From CAZNLL01 sp964573885 (GTDB lineage: Bacteria > Desulfobacterota > DSM-4660 > Desulfatiglandales > Desulfatiglandaceae), in contig CAZNLL010000087.1 in NCBI GenBank assembly GCA_964573885.1, positions 1 to 17,084 on the forward strand: a stretch of DNA of 17,084 nt, read 5' to 3'. The notes under the pieces were generated by a model. The model was not told the DNA's origin. It did no database searches and was given only the letters and a program-made list of their open reading frames with translations. Position numbers and translations under genes: made by a program. Numbering within the stretch: the first letter of the stretch is position 1; each line of letters opens with the position of its first letter. This document shows positions 1 to 8,578 of this stretch, one piece after another.

Positions 1-14
1 TCTATGAAGAGGAG

Positions 15-3000
15 ATGGCCCTCAGGCCCTATGAAGACCGTCTTTACCACTTGGCCCGGAGAGCCTATGTGCGCAAGTCCATGGCGTCCGGTGAATTCCT
101 CTTTCGCATGGGCGAGGTTCCCTCTGCAAAAAAGATTTTCCTCACCTTGATCCGGGAAGACTATTCCCTGGTGGAGGCCCACCGGGGGTACATCAAGTGC
201 GCGGCCGCCCAAAAAAAGCTCCCCGAGACCCTGGCCCGTTACAGGGAGAGACTTGCACAAGAGCCGGATGACCCTGTGACCCTTTACGCCATGGGATTGT
301 GTCTGACCTATGTGGGCGGAGAGCAGGCCCTGACCCGGGCCCGGTCTTTTATTGAAAGGGCGATAGAGAGGCGGGGACAAATCGCCTTTTTCCATCAGAC
401 CATGGGCTATATCCTTGAGGTGATGGAAACGGTTTACGGCAAGCCAGGACAGCTGGAGGCGGCCCTGGAGTGTTATCGCAAGGCCTATTTCCTCAATAAC
501 CCCCAAACCCACCCTGAAAACGCAGTCCACCTGTGCCTGAACCTGGGAAACAGCCACTTTCTTCTAGGGCAATACGGAAAGGCCTTTGAATACTACACCC
601 GGAGGTTTGAGAGCGGTGTCCCCTTTGACCAGGAGGAGACGGAGATCCTTTTTTACCGCCGTTTTGGGGTGGCGGCCTTTCAGGTGAGGGAACGCCAAAG
701 GCCCATCCAGGCCTACCGCAAGGCCCTGGATCTCATTGAAAAGCGCATGGAACCCAAGCGCGCCTCCAAGGTGTATGGGACCCTGAACCGGTATATTTTG
801 GACCGCGTTATACGCCCCGTCCTGCATGAGCCCGGTTCGCCCGAAAGGGCTCAGAGGCTTGCACAACGTCAGGCGGAACTGGACCGGAGGGTTGCTGCAA
901 TAAGCGAGGGGCTGGTGGGGCCCCCTCCGGATCCGGCCTGGAAGGCTTACAGCCGGGGCATGGAAGTCCTCCTTTCCGAGCAGGAGGGGCTCATTGATGA
1001 CCTGAGACCCCTCATGGGCGATGACCGGGAGGCGACCATAGAGACCCTCCGTTACATGGCGGCGAGGGTCCGGGATGCCCTGGAATTCCCGCCGCGCCTC
1101 ATGCACCTTAAGGCCGAGATGCTGGGGCGATTGGGCCTGGCCTTTCAGGAGGCGGAGGACTGGCATTCGGCCCGCAAGTGCTTTGAGCGGGTCTTTGAAT
1201 TCGACGACCGCCTTGGGCTGCAAAAAAACCTGGCCGCCAGCCAACGGGCCATTGCCTTTAACACCTACATGGAGGCCGGCGACCGAAGGGGCCAAAGGCG
1301 GGTGGACCTGCTGAGGAAGGCGGCTGAAGGCTTTGAAGGTGTCCTTGCTCTGGTAGACCGATACGGGGTGGCCAAAAAGGCGAAAGGCCAAGGAGGTGAG
1401 GGGCTTTTGAGTCTGGCACTGGATGTCAGCCTGGATGAAGAGGGCGCCACCCATGCGGTCTACGGGTTCTCCTCGGAGCAGGAAAAGAGGATCGCAGAGG
1501 CCTTTCTTTCCCGCATTCAGACGGAACTGGGGGAACTAAAGCCGGCCCGTAAGGTCCTGGACAAGCAAACAGCTAGATATCCGCCCCAGGCAGCCATTGA
1601 AGGGAAAGACAAATACGGCGTATCCCTCCTGTTCCACCGGTCAGGCCATGTGAGCTATGCCAGGCAGGCCCCCCTGGAGGCCTTCTGCGACTTTGAACGC
1701 TCGGCCAGGCTGTCCCTTGAACTGGAAAACCCGGTGAGTGCGGCCATCAATGTCATAAACATGGGCCAGGCCCTTTTGCGGATGCCTCAGGAGGCCCGGG
1801 AAAAGGACAATCGGGTGGGACGTTTTCGTTCCCTGGCCCGGGAGACCACGGCCCTCCTCAAGCGGTTTTCGGATGTTCTGGACCGGCGCACCATGCTCTC
1901 ATTTCACAACACCATGGGTGTCTTTGCCCTGGTCCATGCACAAGACCAGGACACCCGAGGGGCTGCCGGCTTGGCCCTGAGGGCCAAGGAACTCCAGGAG
2001 GGGGCCCTGCATTTTTTAAGGGGCCTTGCGGGACTGAAAGGGAAGGCGCCGGTAAAAGCCAGGGAGGTGTTGGCCTTGGGGGCGGCCCTGAATCTGAATA
2101 TGGCCCGGGTCGCCCTCTGGTGGGGGGAAAAGGCGAGGGCCGAGGCCTATTATCATGATGCCCTGATGCTGGCCCGTGAGGGCCTCTTGTCCTCATATGA
2201 ATGGCGTGCTTTGGCCGGTCTGGGCCGTCTCGGAGAGGCATTGGAAGTGCTCCAGTCCGTTTCATTCCTGGAGGCGGGTTGCGGCCCCGGGGAGATCACC
2301 GTCACCTTTTCCCCCCTGGTGGGTGAAAGCCTCAGGGCGGGAGAGGTGGAGAGGGCCTTCAACCTGGTGGAAAGGCTCTCGGAACTGGAGCGGGTCCATC
2401 GCCTGGTCCCGCTGATCGTGAGACCCCTCTCCCGGGATGAACGGGCCTTCTGTCACAGGATTGCCCAAAGGCTTTTGGTGATCCAGGATTTGAAGCGGGC
2501 CTTAAAAACGGCCGAGGGGGAGGAAAAGGTCCATCTGGCCCGCCGACTGACCCAGGAAGAAAGTCTTATCAATAGGGCCAAGGAGAAGAAAAGAGGAGAG
2601 ATGCCCTCCATAATGCGCCTGGCGGGCAATCAGGCCGAAGAGGAGAGACTCCTGATCCTCTTGGGACTCGCCGCCCATGCCCAGGAAGTGGCCGAGGCCT
2701 ACGCGTCCAGGGATGCCGGGCCGGATAAGGCGGCCTTGGAGGAGACCCATAAGGACCTTATGACGGCTTATACCCGGACCCTGAAAGGCGATGGAAGGGG
2801 TAGCCGCGGGGGGGGGATCCTGGAGGTTCTCAGGCCCAATCCGGTGGAGGCCATTGACGTGATGGAAAGTTTACCGGAGGGGATTCCCTGTGTGAGATTG
2901 TTTGCCCTTGCCCAAGGGAAAAAAGGATGGGTCGCCTTTATTCTCACCCCGCAGGAAATCCGGGTCGAGTCCTTTTACCCACGATCCGGGTACGAGAGCG

Positions 3001-6000
3001 GTGGACCCTCGATTTTGGTGTATGAAGATCCAAGGCGGATCCCCGGGGGAAAGGGTGGCCCCTTCGCCCTGAGCGGGAGTCACTTGGTGCGGTGTATCGA
3101 GAACCGCCGGCCCTTCAAACAACGCCTTGTGGTCTTTCCGTCCCGGGATCTGGTCCCGAAGGACTTCAGCCTGCGAAACCTGGCCGAAACCAGCTCCGGA
3201 ACGGAGATTGTGCAGGCCCTCCCGGAAGCCCAGACCTTTTTGCTCGACCGGCCGGTTTACCGGGCGGCCTCCGTACCCACCCGGGCCGGGGAGCGGCCCC
3301 GGCCCTTTATGGCCTTTGACTTGCACGGTGAAAAGCCCTTTCCTCTGGTTTTCGTGGCAGAGGCCTGCTCGAATGTCTCCCTGGCCCTCCTTCCGAGAAC
3401 GCCCCTGGGCCGGATCTATCCTGTGGCACACCTGATGGCCCTTTTTGGAGTGCCGAGCCTTCTGTGTCCCCGTTCGGCAAATGACGGCGGCCTTTTCCTG
3501 GAGAGCTTCTTAAGACATTACGGGAGCCTCTCGGCCGGGGAAGCACTTCGTGCCGCCCAATCAACCACAGAGGAGGGCTGGGTTCAGGTCGGCTACTGGG
3601 GGATGACACCGGAAAAGGCCCGCCTTTTTGCCAGAAAGCAGTTTTCCAGGTATGTCCGAACCGGTGTGGCCTCCTTCAAGGAAAACCGTTTCCGTCAGGC
3701 CTTGATCCTCTTTGAAAATGCCTTGAGGGTGGCGGAGGAAGTGGAGGAGTTTGGGCGATACAGGGCGGACCTCCACAGGTCTGCCCGTGAAAGTGCCTAT
3801 AGTGCGGGGGACCTGCAAAGGGCGGCTGAACATGCCTTGGCCCTGGTAGAGATCCTGGCGCAAACCCGGCCTGATTCTGAGGCCCACGGGGAGGCGCTCC
3901 TCAAACGGGGTCTGATTGAGGCTCAGGCCCAACACTACGGCAAGGCCGTAGCCGACATCAAGGAGGCGGTGGAGATTATGGCCGGCTTGGAGCTGGCCCC
4001 CCAACAGGTAGAAGCCCTTTCCAGCCTGGGGGTGGTGCTGGAAAGCGCTACGGATTATGACCGGGCCCTGACCCAGTTTCAGAGCGCTGCATCCCTGAGC
4101 AAGGAGTCCCATAAGAGAGAAATCCTGGCCCAGCAGTATGAGAATATGGGGCGCATTTACGACCTCCGCCTGAGCCGCTACGCCCGGGGACTCGAGACCT
4201 ACACCCAGGCCTTCAAGATTTATGAGGAAATGGGTCTGAAGGCCAAAATGGCCCGGTCCCTTCTGGATATGGGGCGTTGCCATCGGTTCCTGGGTAACCT
4301 TGAGAAAGCCGAGGACCACTATTACAGGGCCCTGGACCTGGTCCAAGAGGGAAACCTGGAAGACCGCCTGAGGGCCAAGATCATGATTGAGCAGGCCAAC
4401 AACGCCTGGTATCAGGCACGGTACCAGGAGGCCTTTCGTATGCAGAGAAAGGTCTATGATCTGGCCGAGGAACACGGATGGACCCTGGAAAAGGTTATGG
4501 CTCTCAATACGTCGGGACTCATATGGTGGACCCTGGGCGACAGTGAACGGGCGCTGCGGGAACTGGACGCGGCCCTGGATTTGGCCGGGACCCTTTCCGG
4601 ACGGTCTGATGAAGTGGCCACGACCCTGAACAATATGGGGCTTGTGTATAGAAAGCTGGGCCGCTTTGAAAAGGCCCTGGAGGTCCTGGAGGAGGCCCTG
4701 CGCATTGACCGGCGGATCAATTCGCGCTGGGCCATTGCCTACGATTTGCGTAACAAGGGCCTCACCTTGCTCCGGATGGGTAGACCTGATGACGCTATTC
4801 CCCTTTTCGAAGAGGCCCTGCCCATAGCTGCGGTCATCGGTAATCGCATCAACCAGTCCAAAACACTGCTGGCCCTTGGAGAGGCCCTCAGTATGGGGGA
4901 CCGGGTCGAGGAGGCAACGGGCAGACTGAAGGAGGCGCTGGCCTTCTCCCGGTCTATGGCCCTCCGGGAAGTGGAGTGGCGGGCCCTTTTTGGACTGGCC
5001 CGGCTGAGGCTGAGACAAGGAGAAAAGGCGGAGGCCAAGGCGCTTCTCTTCAGTGCCGTCGAGGTGATCGAAGGTATGAGGGCCGAGATAAGGCTTGAAC
5101 AACTCAAAGACGGATTCATCGCCGACAAAATGGAGGTGTATGAGACCCTGATCCCCTTACTTCTGGATTTGGGAGAGACCGAGTCGGCCTTTGATATGGC
5201 CGAGCGTTCCAGGGCAAGAAACCTGATTGACCTCCTGGGAAACCAGCGTTTGAATCTTCGCGGGGTCATGGATCAGAGGCTTTATGACAGAATGAGGGCC
5301 TTAAAGGCCAGGGCCAGGGAACAAGAAAGGCTCCTGGCCCAGGCGGATACGGAGGCGGAGAAATCGGTATACGGTCCCGCGTTGAGACGGGTCCAGGACC
5401 AATACCGGGACCTTATGCTGGAGATCCAGGAAAGTAATCCTGAGCTGGCGACCCTGGTTTCCGTGGATCCCCTGACCCTGTCCGAGATCCAGGAGCACCT
5501 GGATTCAGGGATCGCCCTCCTGGCCTATTATGTGGTGCCCCAAGAGGTCCTTTGCTGGCTTGTGGGACCTCAATCGGTGGAACTCTTTCGGATCCCTGTG
5601 GATCGAGAACTCCTTGGGAGGACCGTGCTGGACTACCGCCGCAAGATACAAAACCTGGAGCCCCTTGAGAAGCAGTCCAGGGAACTGCACGAGTGGCTGT
5701 TGTCCATGCCCCTGTCTCAGGCGGGATCCCTCAGGGCACTGGGGATTATTCCCCACGGAACACTCCATTACCTCTCGTTTTCCACCCTCTATGACGGGAA
5801 GGCCTATCTAGTGGAACGTTATCCCCTCTTTTATATGCCCGGCGCAAGCGTACTCCGCTATACATTGCAAAGGCGCAAGGCCGGCAAGAACCTGCGGGTC
5901 CTGGCCATTGCCAACCCGGATCTGGGAAACCCCACCCTGGACCTCCCCTTTACAGAACATGAAGTGGCCTCCATCGGCTGGAATTTTCCCGACATTACAG

Positions 6001-6479
6001 TGCTTACAGGAGAAAGGGCCACGGAGAGTTGGGTCGTTGATCATGTGAGCGAATTCGGCATCATCCATCTGGCCTCCCACGGGGAATACGATCCGATCAA
6101 CCCCCTTTTCTCGGAGGTGAAGCTGGTCAAAGACAGCAAGGCTGATGGTGACCTTGAAGCGGCGGAGGTATTCGGCCTCAGGATAGAGGCGGACCTGGTG
6201 CTCTTAAGCGCGTGCCAGACCGGCTTGGGGAAGGTCACCAAAGGAGACGACGTGATCGGCATGAACCGGGCCTTTCTTTATGCCGGGACCCACGCCATCA
6301 TTTCAAGTCTCTGGCGGGTGAGCGATATCTCAACGGCCCTTTTGGTGAAGCATTTCTACCGTGAATACATCAGGGCCAATAAATCGGAAAGCCTGCGCAA
6401 GGCGTGTCTCCATGTAAAGAACCGTTATCCGCACCCCGGTTACTGGGGGGGCTTCGTGCTGGTGGGGGATTATGATTGA
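15..6479 (+). CDS. Giant TPR-CHAT protein with two TPR/CHAT modules (probably 5'-partial)
   Basis: CHAT domains are caspase-like cysteine-protease folds (peptidase clan CD), usually joined to TPR repeats that sense partners. From the ATG at 15 the protein has 2154 residues. The frame is open to the window edge (Y-E-E-E before that Met) and no properly spaced ribosome site precedes the ATG, so the true start is probably upstream. Layout: TPR-like helices about 28-770; a linker starting near R780; an abbreviated CHAT-like domain about 955-1200; a second TPR array of roughly ten repeats about 1205-1700; a linker from about 1724; and a canonical CHAT domain about 1835-2154. The C-terminal domain has His2022 in an L-A-S-H-G motif and Cys2067 in L-S-A-C-Q-T-G, the expected catalytic pair. 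The internal copy has His1104 (L-H-G-E) and Cys1118 (E-A-C-S). No signal peptide or membrane segment is visible, so it is probably cytoplasmic. The CHAT/TPR family call is secure; substrate and trigger are unknown. Confidence 0.92.
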   Translation: MALRPYEDRLYHLARRAYVRKSMASGEFLFRMGEVPSAKKIFLTLIREDYSLVEAHRGYIKCAAAQKKLPETLARYRERLAQEPDDPVTLYAMGLCLTYVGGEQALTRARSFIERAIERRGQIAFFHQTMGYILEVMETVYGKPGQLEAALECYRKAYFLNNPQTHPENAVHLCLNLGNSHFLLGQYGKAFEYYTRRFESGVPFDQEETEILFYRRFGVAAFQVRERQRPIQAYRKALDLIEKRMEPKRASKVYGTLNRYILDRVIRPVLHEPGSPERAQRLAQRQAELDRRVAAISEGLVGPPPDPAWKAYSRGMEVLLSEQEGLIDDLRPLMGDDREATIETLRYMAARVRDALEFPPRLMHLKAEMLGRLGLAFQEAEDWHSARKCFERVFEFDDRLGLQKNLAASQRAIAFNTYMEAGDRRGQRRVDLLRKAAEGFEGVLALVDRYGVAKKAKGQGGEGLLSLALDVSLDEEGATHAVYGFSSEQEKRIAEAFLSRIQTELGELKPARKVLDKQTARYPPQAAIEGKDKYGVSLLFHRSGHVSYARQAPLEAFCDFERSARLSLELENPVSAAINVINMGQALLRMPQEAREKDNRVGRFRSLARETTALLKRFSDVLDRRTMLSFHNTMGVFALVHAQDQDTRGAAGLALRAKELQEGALHFLRGLAGLKGKAPVKAREVLALGAALNLNMARVALWWGEKARAEAYYHDALMLAREGLLSSYEWRALAGLGRLGEALEVLQSVSFLEAGCGPGEITVTFSPLVGESLRAGEVERAFNLVERLSELERVHRLVPLIVRPLSRDERAFCHRIAQRLLVIQDLKRALKTAEGEEKVHLARRLTQEESLINRAKEKKRGEMPSIMRLAGNQAEEERLLILLGLAAHAQEVAEAYASRDAGPDKAALEETHKDLMTAYTRTLKGDGRGSRGGGILEVLRPNPVEAIDVMESLPEGIPCVRLFALAQGKKGWVAFILTPQEIRVESFYPRSGYESGGPSILVYEDPRRIPGGKGGPFALSGSHLVRCIENRRPFKQRLVVFPSRDLVPKDFSLRNLAETSSGTEIVQALPEAQTFLLDRPVYRAASVPTRAGERPRPFMAFDLHGEKPFPLVFVAEACSNVSLALLPRTPLGRIYPVAHLMALFGVPSLLCPRSANDGGLFLESFLRHYGSLSAGEALRAAQSTTEEGWVQVGYWGMTPEKARLFARKQFSRYVRTGVASFKENRFRQALILFENALRVAEEVEEFGRYRADLHRSARESAYSAGDLQRAAEHALALVEILAQTRPDSEAHGEALLKRGLIEAQAQHYGKAVADIKEAVEIMAGLELAPQQVEALSSLGVVLESATDYDRALTQFQSAASLSKESHKREILAQQYENMGRIYDLRLSRYARGLETYTQAFKIYEEMGLKAKMARSLLDMGRCHRFLGNLEKAEDHYYRALDLVQEGNLEDRLRAKIMIEQANNAWYQARYQEAFRMQRKVYDLAEEHGWTLEKVMALNTSGLIWWTLGDSERALRELDAALDLAGTLSGRSDEVATTLNNMGLVYRKLGRFEKALEVLEEALRIDRRINSRWAIAYDLRNKGLTLLRMGRPDDAIPLFEEALPIAAVIGNRINQSKTLLALGEALSMGDRVEEATGRLKEALAFSRSMALREVEWRALFGLARLRLRQGEKAEAKALLFSAVEVIEGMRAEIRLEQLKDGFIADKMEVYETLIPLLLDLGETESAFDMAERSRARNLIDLLGNQRLNLRGVMDQRLYDRMRALKARAREQERLLAQADTEAEKSVYGPALRRVQDQYRDLMLEIQESNPELATLVSVDPLTLSEIQEHLDSGIALLAYYVVPQEVLCWLVGPQSVELFRIPVDRELLGRTVLDYRRKIQNLEPLEKQSRELHEWLLSMPLSQAGSLRALGIIPHGTLHYLSFSTLYDGKAYLVERYPLFYMPGASVLRYTLQRRKAGKNLRVLAIANPDLGNPTLDLPFTEHEVASIGWNFPDITVLTGERATESWVVDHVSEFGIIHLASHGEYDPINPLFSEVKLVKDSKADGDLEAAEVFGLRIEADLVLLSACQTGLGKVTKGDDVIGMNRAFLYAGTHAIISSLWRVSDISTALLVKHFYREYIRANKSESLRKACLHVKNRYPHPGYWGGFVLVGDYD

Positions 6480-6480
6480 A

Positions 6481-6509
6481 CTTAATACCGGAAAGGGCTA
6501 AGGTTTTTT
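6481..6509 (+). terminator. Weak candidate intrinsic terminator after the CHAT gene
   Basis: Just after the stop codon, CTTA (6481-6484) can pair with TAAG (6499-6502), and CC (6488-6489) with GG (6495-6496) around a GGAAA loop. One base later comes a run of six T (6504-6509). The stem is short and interrupted, so termination may be partial, letting some transcripts reach the next two genes. Confidence 0.3.
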
Positions 6510-6603
6510 AGAAAACAAACTGTTATTAGCGAGACTCAGGGTCCTTTTTTCAAGGCCGGGCAAATACAGTCTTTTTTGGTCTGCACAGAGGTGAGGAGAA
6601 ATC

Positions 6604-7116
6604 ATGAAGCGCTTCCGGATTTTTTGGGTTACGGGGTTTCTCCTGGCCCAGGTCATGGCCTTTTCCCAGAGCCATGGCCAGGACAAATTGTGGGTGGCCT
6701 CTGAAGAGGCCCGGTTGAAAGCAGAGAGATCGGCTTCATCAGAGACAATTGCCACCCTGGCTCTGGGAACAGAAGTGTCCGTCCTTTCCTACGAGAGCCG
6801 GTGGTATCAGATCCGGACCCCCTCCGGCCAAGAGGGGTGGATATACAGGGGCAGGCTCAATGATTCACCTCCTGCCACCGAGGAGGTGCCCCAAAACCTG
6901 TTTACGGGCATAGCCAAGAGTAAAATCCATGCAGAAGGGGTGGATACGGCCCGGAGCATCCGGGGCTTGACCCGGGAAACAGAGCAATACGCCAGAAACC
7001 GGGGGACCCCGGCAGTATATCAAGAGGTCCTCGAAAGGGTGCTGGCCCTGAGCGTGACCGAGCAGGAACTGGACGCCTTCCTCAGGGAGGGAAAGATCGG
7101 GGAGTACGCCCCCTAA
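6604..7116 (+). CDS. Exported SH3-domain protein
   Basis: The protein has 170 residues. A signal peptide is visible at residues 1 to about 25 (basic start, hydrophobic core, then S-Q-S-H-G-Q), so it should be exported to the periplasm or cell envelope. Residues about 27-83 form a bacterial SH3-like domain: the pattern of a variable-loop start, an A-L-G-T-E-V-S-V-L strand, W-Y-Q-I-R and a closing G-W-I-Y-R-G-R-L is typical of SH3_3. Such domains usually bind peptides or cell-wall material. The C-terminal 70 residues look helical and end in G-E-Y-A-P; I do not assign a family to them. The start is supported by GAGGAG at 6593-6598, five bases before the ATG. The gene lies 124 bases after the CHAT gene and 17 bases before the metalloprotease gene, so it is likely co-transcribed with the latter. 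The partner is unknown. Confidence 0.85.
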   Translation: MKRFRIFWVTGFLLAQVMAFSQSHGQDKLWVASEEARLKAERSASSETIATLALGTEVSVLSYESRWYQIRTPSGQEGWIYRGRLNDSPPATEEVPQNLFTGIAKSKIHAEGVDTARSIRGLTRETEQYARNRGTPAVYQEVLERVLALSVTEQELDAFLREGKIGEYAP

Positions 7117-7133
7117 ACAAGAGGGAGATTAAT

Positions 7134-8096
7134 ATGAAATGGAAGGGCCTTACAGCGGCTTGTCTTTTTTGCCTTTTGCTGGCGCCAGGGTTGTGCCTGG
7201 GCGCCCTTGAAGGCGAGACAGGGGCGAGGGATGACGAGGGAAGTCCCAGAAAAGGGACCCTCACCTCGCCGGCGGGACAGACCCCTCTCCTTGCCGGTCT
7301 TTTAGAAAAATTAATGGATAAGGGATCCAAAGAGAGAAAAATATTCGAGGGCGTGACAAGCATTATTTCCAGTGCCGCGGAGATGGACTACGAAACGGAA
7401 CTGACCATCGGAGAGAGCCTCGCCCTGGAGGGGTTTCGCCGATACGGTATGCCGGTCAACGATCCCGCACTCCAGAGATATGTCAATCTGGTAGGTTGCG
7501 CCGTAGCCAGAAACTCCCTTCGCCCGGCCATTCCTTACCATTTTGTGGTGGTGGACAACCCCCTTATCAACGCTTTTTCCTGTCCCGGGGGGATCATCTT
7601 TATCTGCTCCGGCCTGGTCAGGGCCCTCCGTACAGAGGCCCAGCTGGCCTGCATCCTAGCCCACGAAGTGGCCCATGTGGGACATAAACATGCGCTCAAG
7701 TCCATTCAGAGGGCCCAGTTTTTTCAGGGGGTGGGGAAAATCACCGCCGCTACCATGGAGGGGGAAAAGGGGCGACAATTCGAGCAGATGATCGGCAATC
7801 TCCAGACCGTCCTTTTTGACCGGGGGCTGGATAAAAATATGGAATTCGAGGCAGACCTCACAGGCATGCAGACGGCCTATAGAACGGGGTACGGTCCCAA
7901 TGGCATGATTGAGGTCCTCCAGGGGCTGATCTTGCTCCAGGCCAGATCCCGGCAAAAGGGGTCCTGGTTCTCCACCCATCCCCCGCCCAAGCAGAGACTC
8001 ATGAAGTGCATGAGCCAGGCGTCCCGATATCCGGACTGGAAGAGTATGGCCCAGCTGCCGGGCCGTTTCAGGAGCTACAAGGCTCGGCTTCAGTAA
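7134..8096 (+). CDS. Exported M48-family zinc metalloprotease
   Basis: The protein has 320 residues and resembles the catalytic part of periplasmic M48 peptidases such as BepA/LoiP, which degrade misfolded envelope proteins. A signal peptide covers residues 1 to about 24. The Cys in it is preceded by Leu and does not form a lipobox, so a lipoprotein is not supported. The peptidase domain spans about 105-300. It contains N-A-F-S-C-P-G-G, the zinc motif H177-E-V-A-H181 with catalytic Glu178, and the third zinc ligand Glu239 in E-F-E-A-D. A late S-T-H-P-P motif is also typical of the family. No TPR tail follows, unlike BepA. The ribosome site GAGGGA at 7121-7126 fits the ATG at 7134. The gene sits 17 bases after the SH3-domain gene, which suggests an operon and possibly a shared envelope task. 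The family call is firm; the substrate is unknown. Confidence 0.92.
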   Translation: MKWKGLTAACLFCLLLAPGLCLGALEGETGARDDEGSPRKGTLTSPAGQTPLLAGLLEKLMDKGSKERKIFEGVTSIISSAAEMDYETELTIGESLALEGFRRYGMPVNDPALQRYVNLVGCAVARNSLRPAIPYHFVVVDNPLINAFSCPGGIIFICSGLVRALRTEAQLACILAHEVAHVGHKHALKSIQRAQFFQGVGKITAATMEGEKGRQFEQMIGNLQTVLFDRGLDKNMEFEADLTGMQTAYRTGYGPNGMIEVLQGLILLQARSRQKGSWFSTHPPPKQRLMKCMSQASRYPDWKSMAQLPGRFRSYKARLQ

Positions 8097-8175
8097 GACC
8101 TTGGTGCATCCCCTTGGTATCCAGACCCTGGCAGGCGATACCTCATATAATGTGAGATGTGAGATAGGTGTTTAG

Positions 8176-8211
8176 AACGTTTAGATCGTTAATATCGTTA
8201 TGATCGTTAGA
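8176..8211. repeat. 9-bp tandem array, four units
   Basis: The units are AACGTTTAG, ATCGTTAAT, ATCGTTATG and ATCGTTAGA. The shared core ATCGTTA recurs exactly every nine bases (8185, 8194, 8203), with a diverged first unit at 8176. Confidence 0.75.
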
Positions 8212-8223
8212 CGCGTGGGCAGC

Positions 8224-8255
8224 TTAACGAGGCGAGGGGTCAACGGGTCGACGAG
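8224..8255. repeat. 8-bp degenerate tandem array, four units
   Basis: The units are TTAACGAG, GCGAGGGG, TCAACGGG and TCGACGAG. The second unit is the most diverged. The array ends 11 bases before the next one, which has a different period. Confidence 0.6.
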
Positions 8256-8266
8256 TCTAAGGGGAA

Positions 8267-8294
8267 AGTGATCAGTAAGCAGTGATTAGTGATC
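8267..8294. repeat. 7-bp tandem array, four units
   Basis: The units are AGTGATC, AGTAAGC, AGTGATT and AGTGATC, in exact 7-base register. Confidence 0.8.
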
Positions 8295-8313
8295 AGGTCA
8301 ACCTTGCGTTCAC

Positions 8314-8416
8314 AGGTATTAGGTCCTGGGTATTTTGGGTATTAGACCATTGCCCGATACGGATACCAGATACGGGCGGCTGCGCTGCAGAGACCAATAC
8401 CTGATACCCGATACCC
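8314..8416. repeat. 7-bp GGTATT array with inverted GATACC counterpart
   Basis: The left part (8314-8343) reads AGGTATT, AGGTCCT, GGGTATT, then TT and GGGTATT. The middle has GATAC three times (8356, 8362, 8369). The right part (8396-8416) reads AATACCT, GATACCC, GATACCC. The right arm is roughly the reverse complement of the left, so single-stranded DNA or RNA could fold back here. Confidence 0.65.
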
Positions 8417-8443
8417 AACACCGCGGCGCTCGCGGCGCCGCTG

Positions 8444-8475
8444 GAACCCTTGAACCCTGGAATCCTTGAATCCTA
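8444..8475. repeat. 8-bp tandem array, four units
   Basis: The units are GAACCCTT, GAACCCTG, GAATCCTT and GAATCCTA in exact register. The two halves differ by a single C-to-T change, as expected from stepwise duplication. Confidence 0.85.
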
Positions 8476-8578
8476 GCGATGTGGGATATGGACTTCGTAG
8501 AAATGTAATAAAATAAGGCTCTTTTATAAATATTGATTAGTTTGTGATTTTTCTTGCAAAACACCAGGGGATGTGCTA

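Noticed and set aside
3561..5102. 513-codon open frame on the minus strand
   Set aside because: It lies wholly inside the TPR/CHAT gene, has no recognisable domain, and its composition is that of an antisense shadow of a GC-rich gene.
8151..8475. CRISPR array
   Set aside because: Units are 7-9 bp, contiguous and different from one another; there are no 20-40 bp repeats with spacers and no cas genes.
8319..8564. 81-codon minus-strand frame across the repeat region
   Set aside because: Its product is a translation of the short tandem arrays and shows no protein family; long open frames over such repeats are artefacts.
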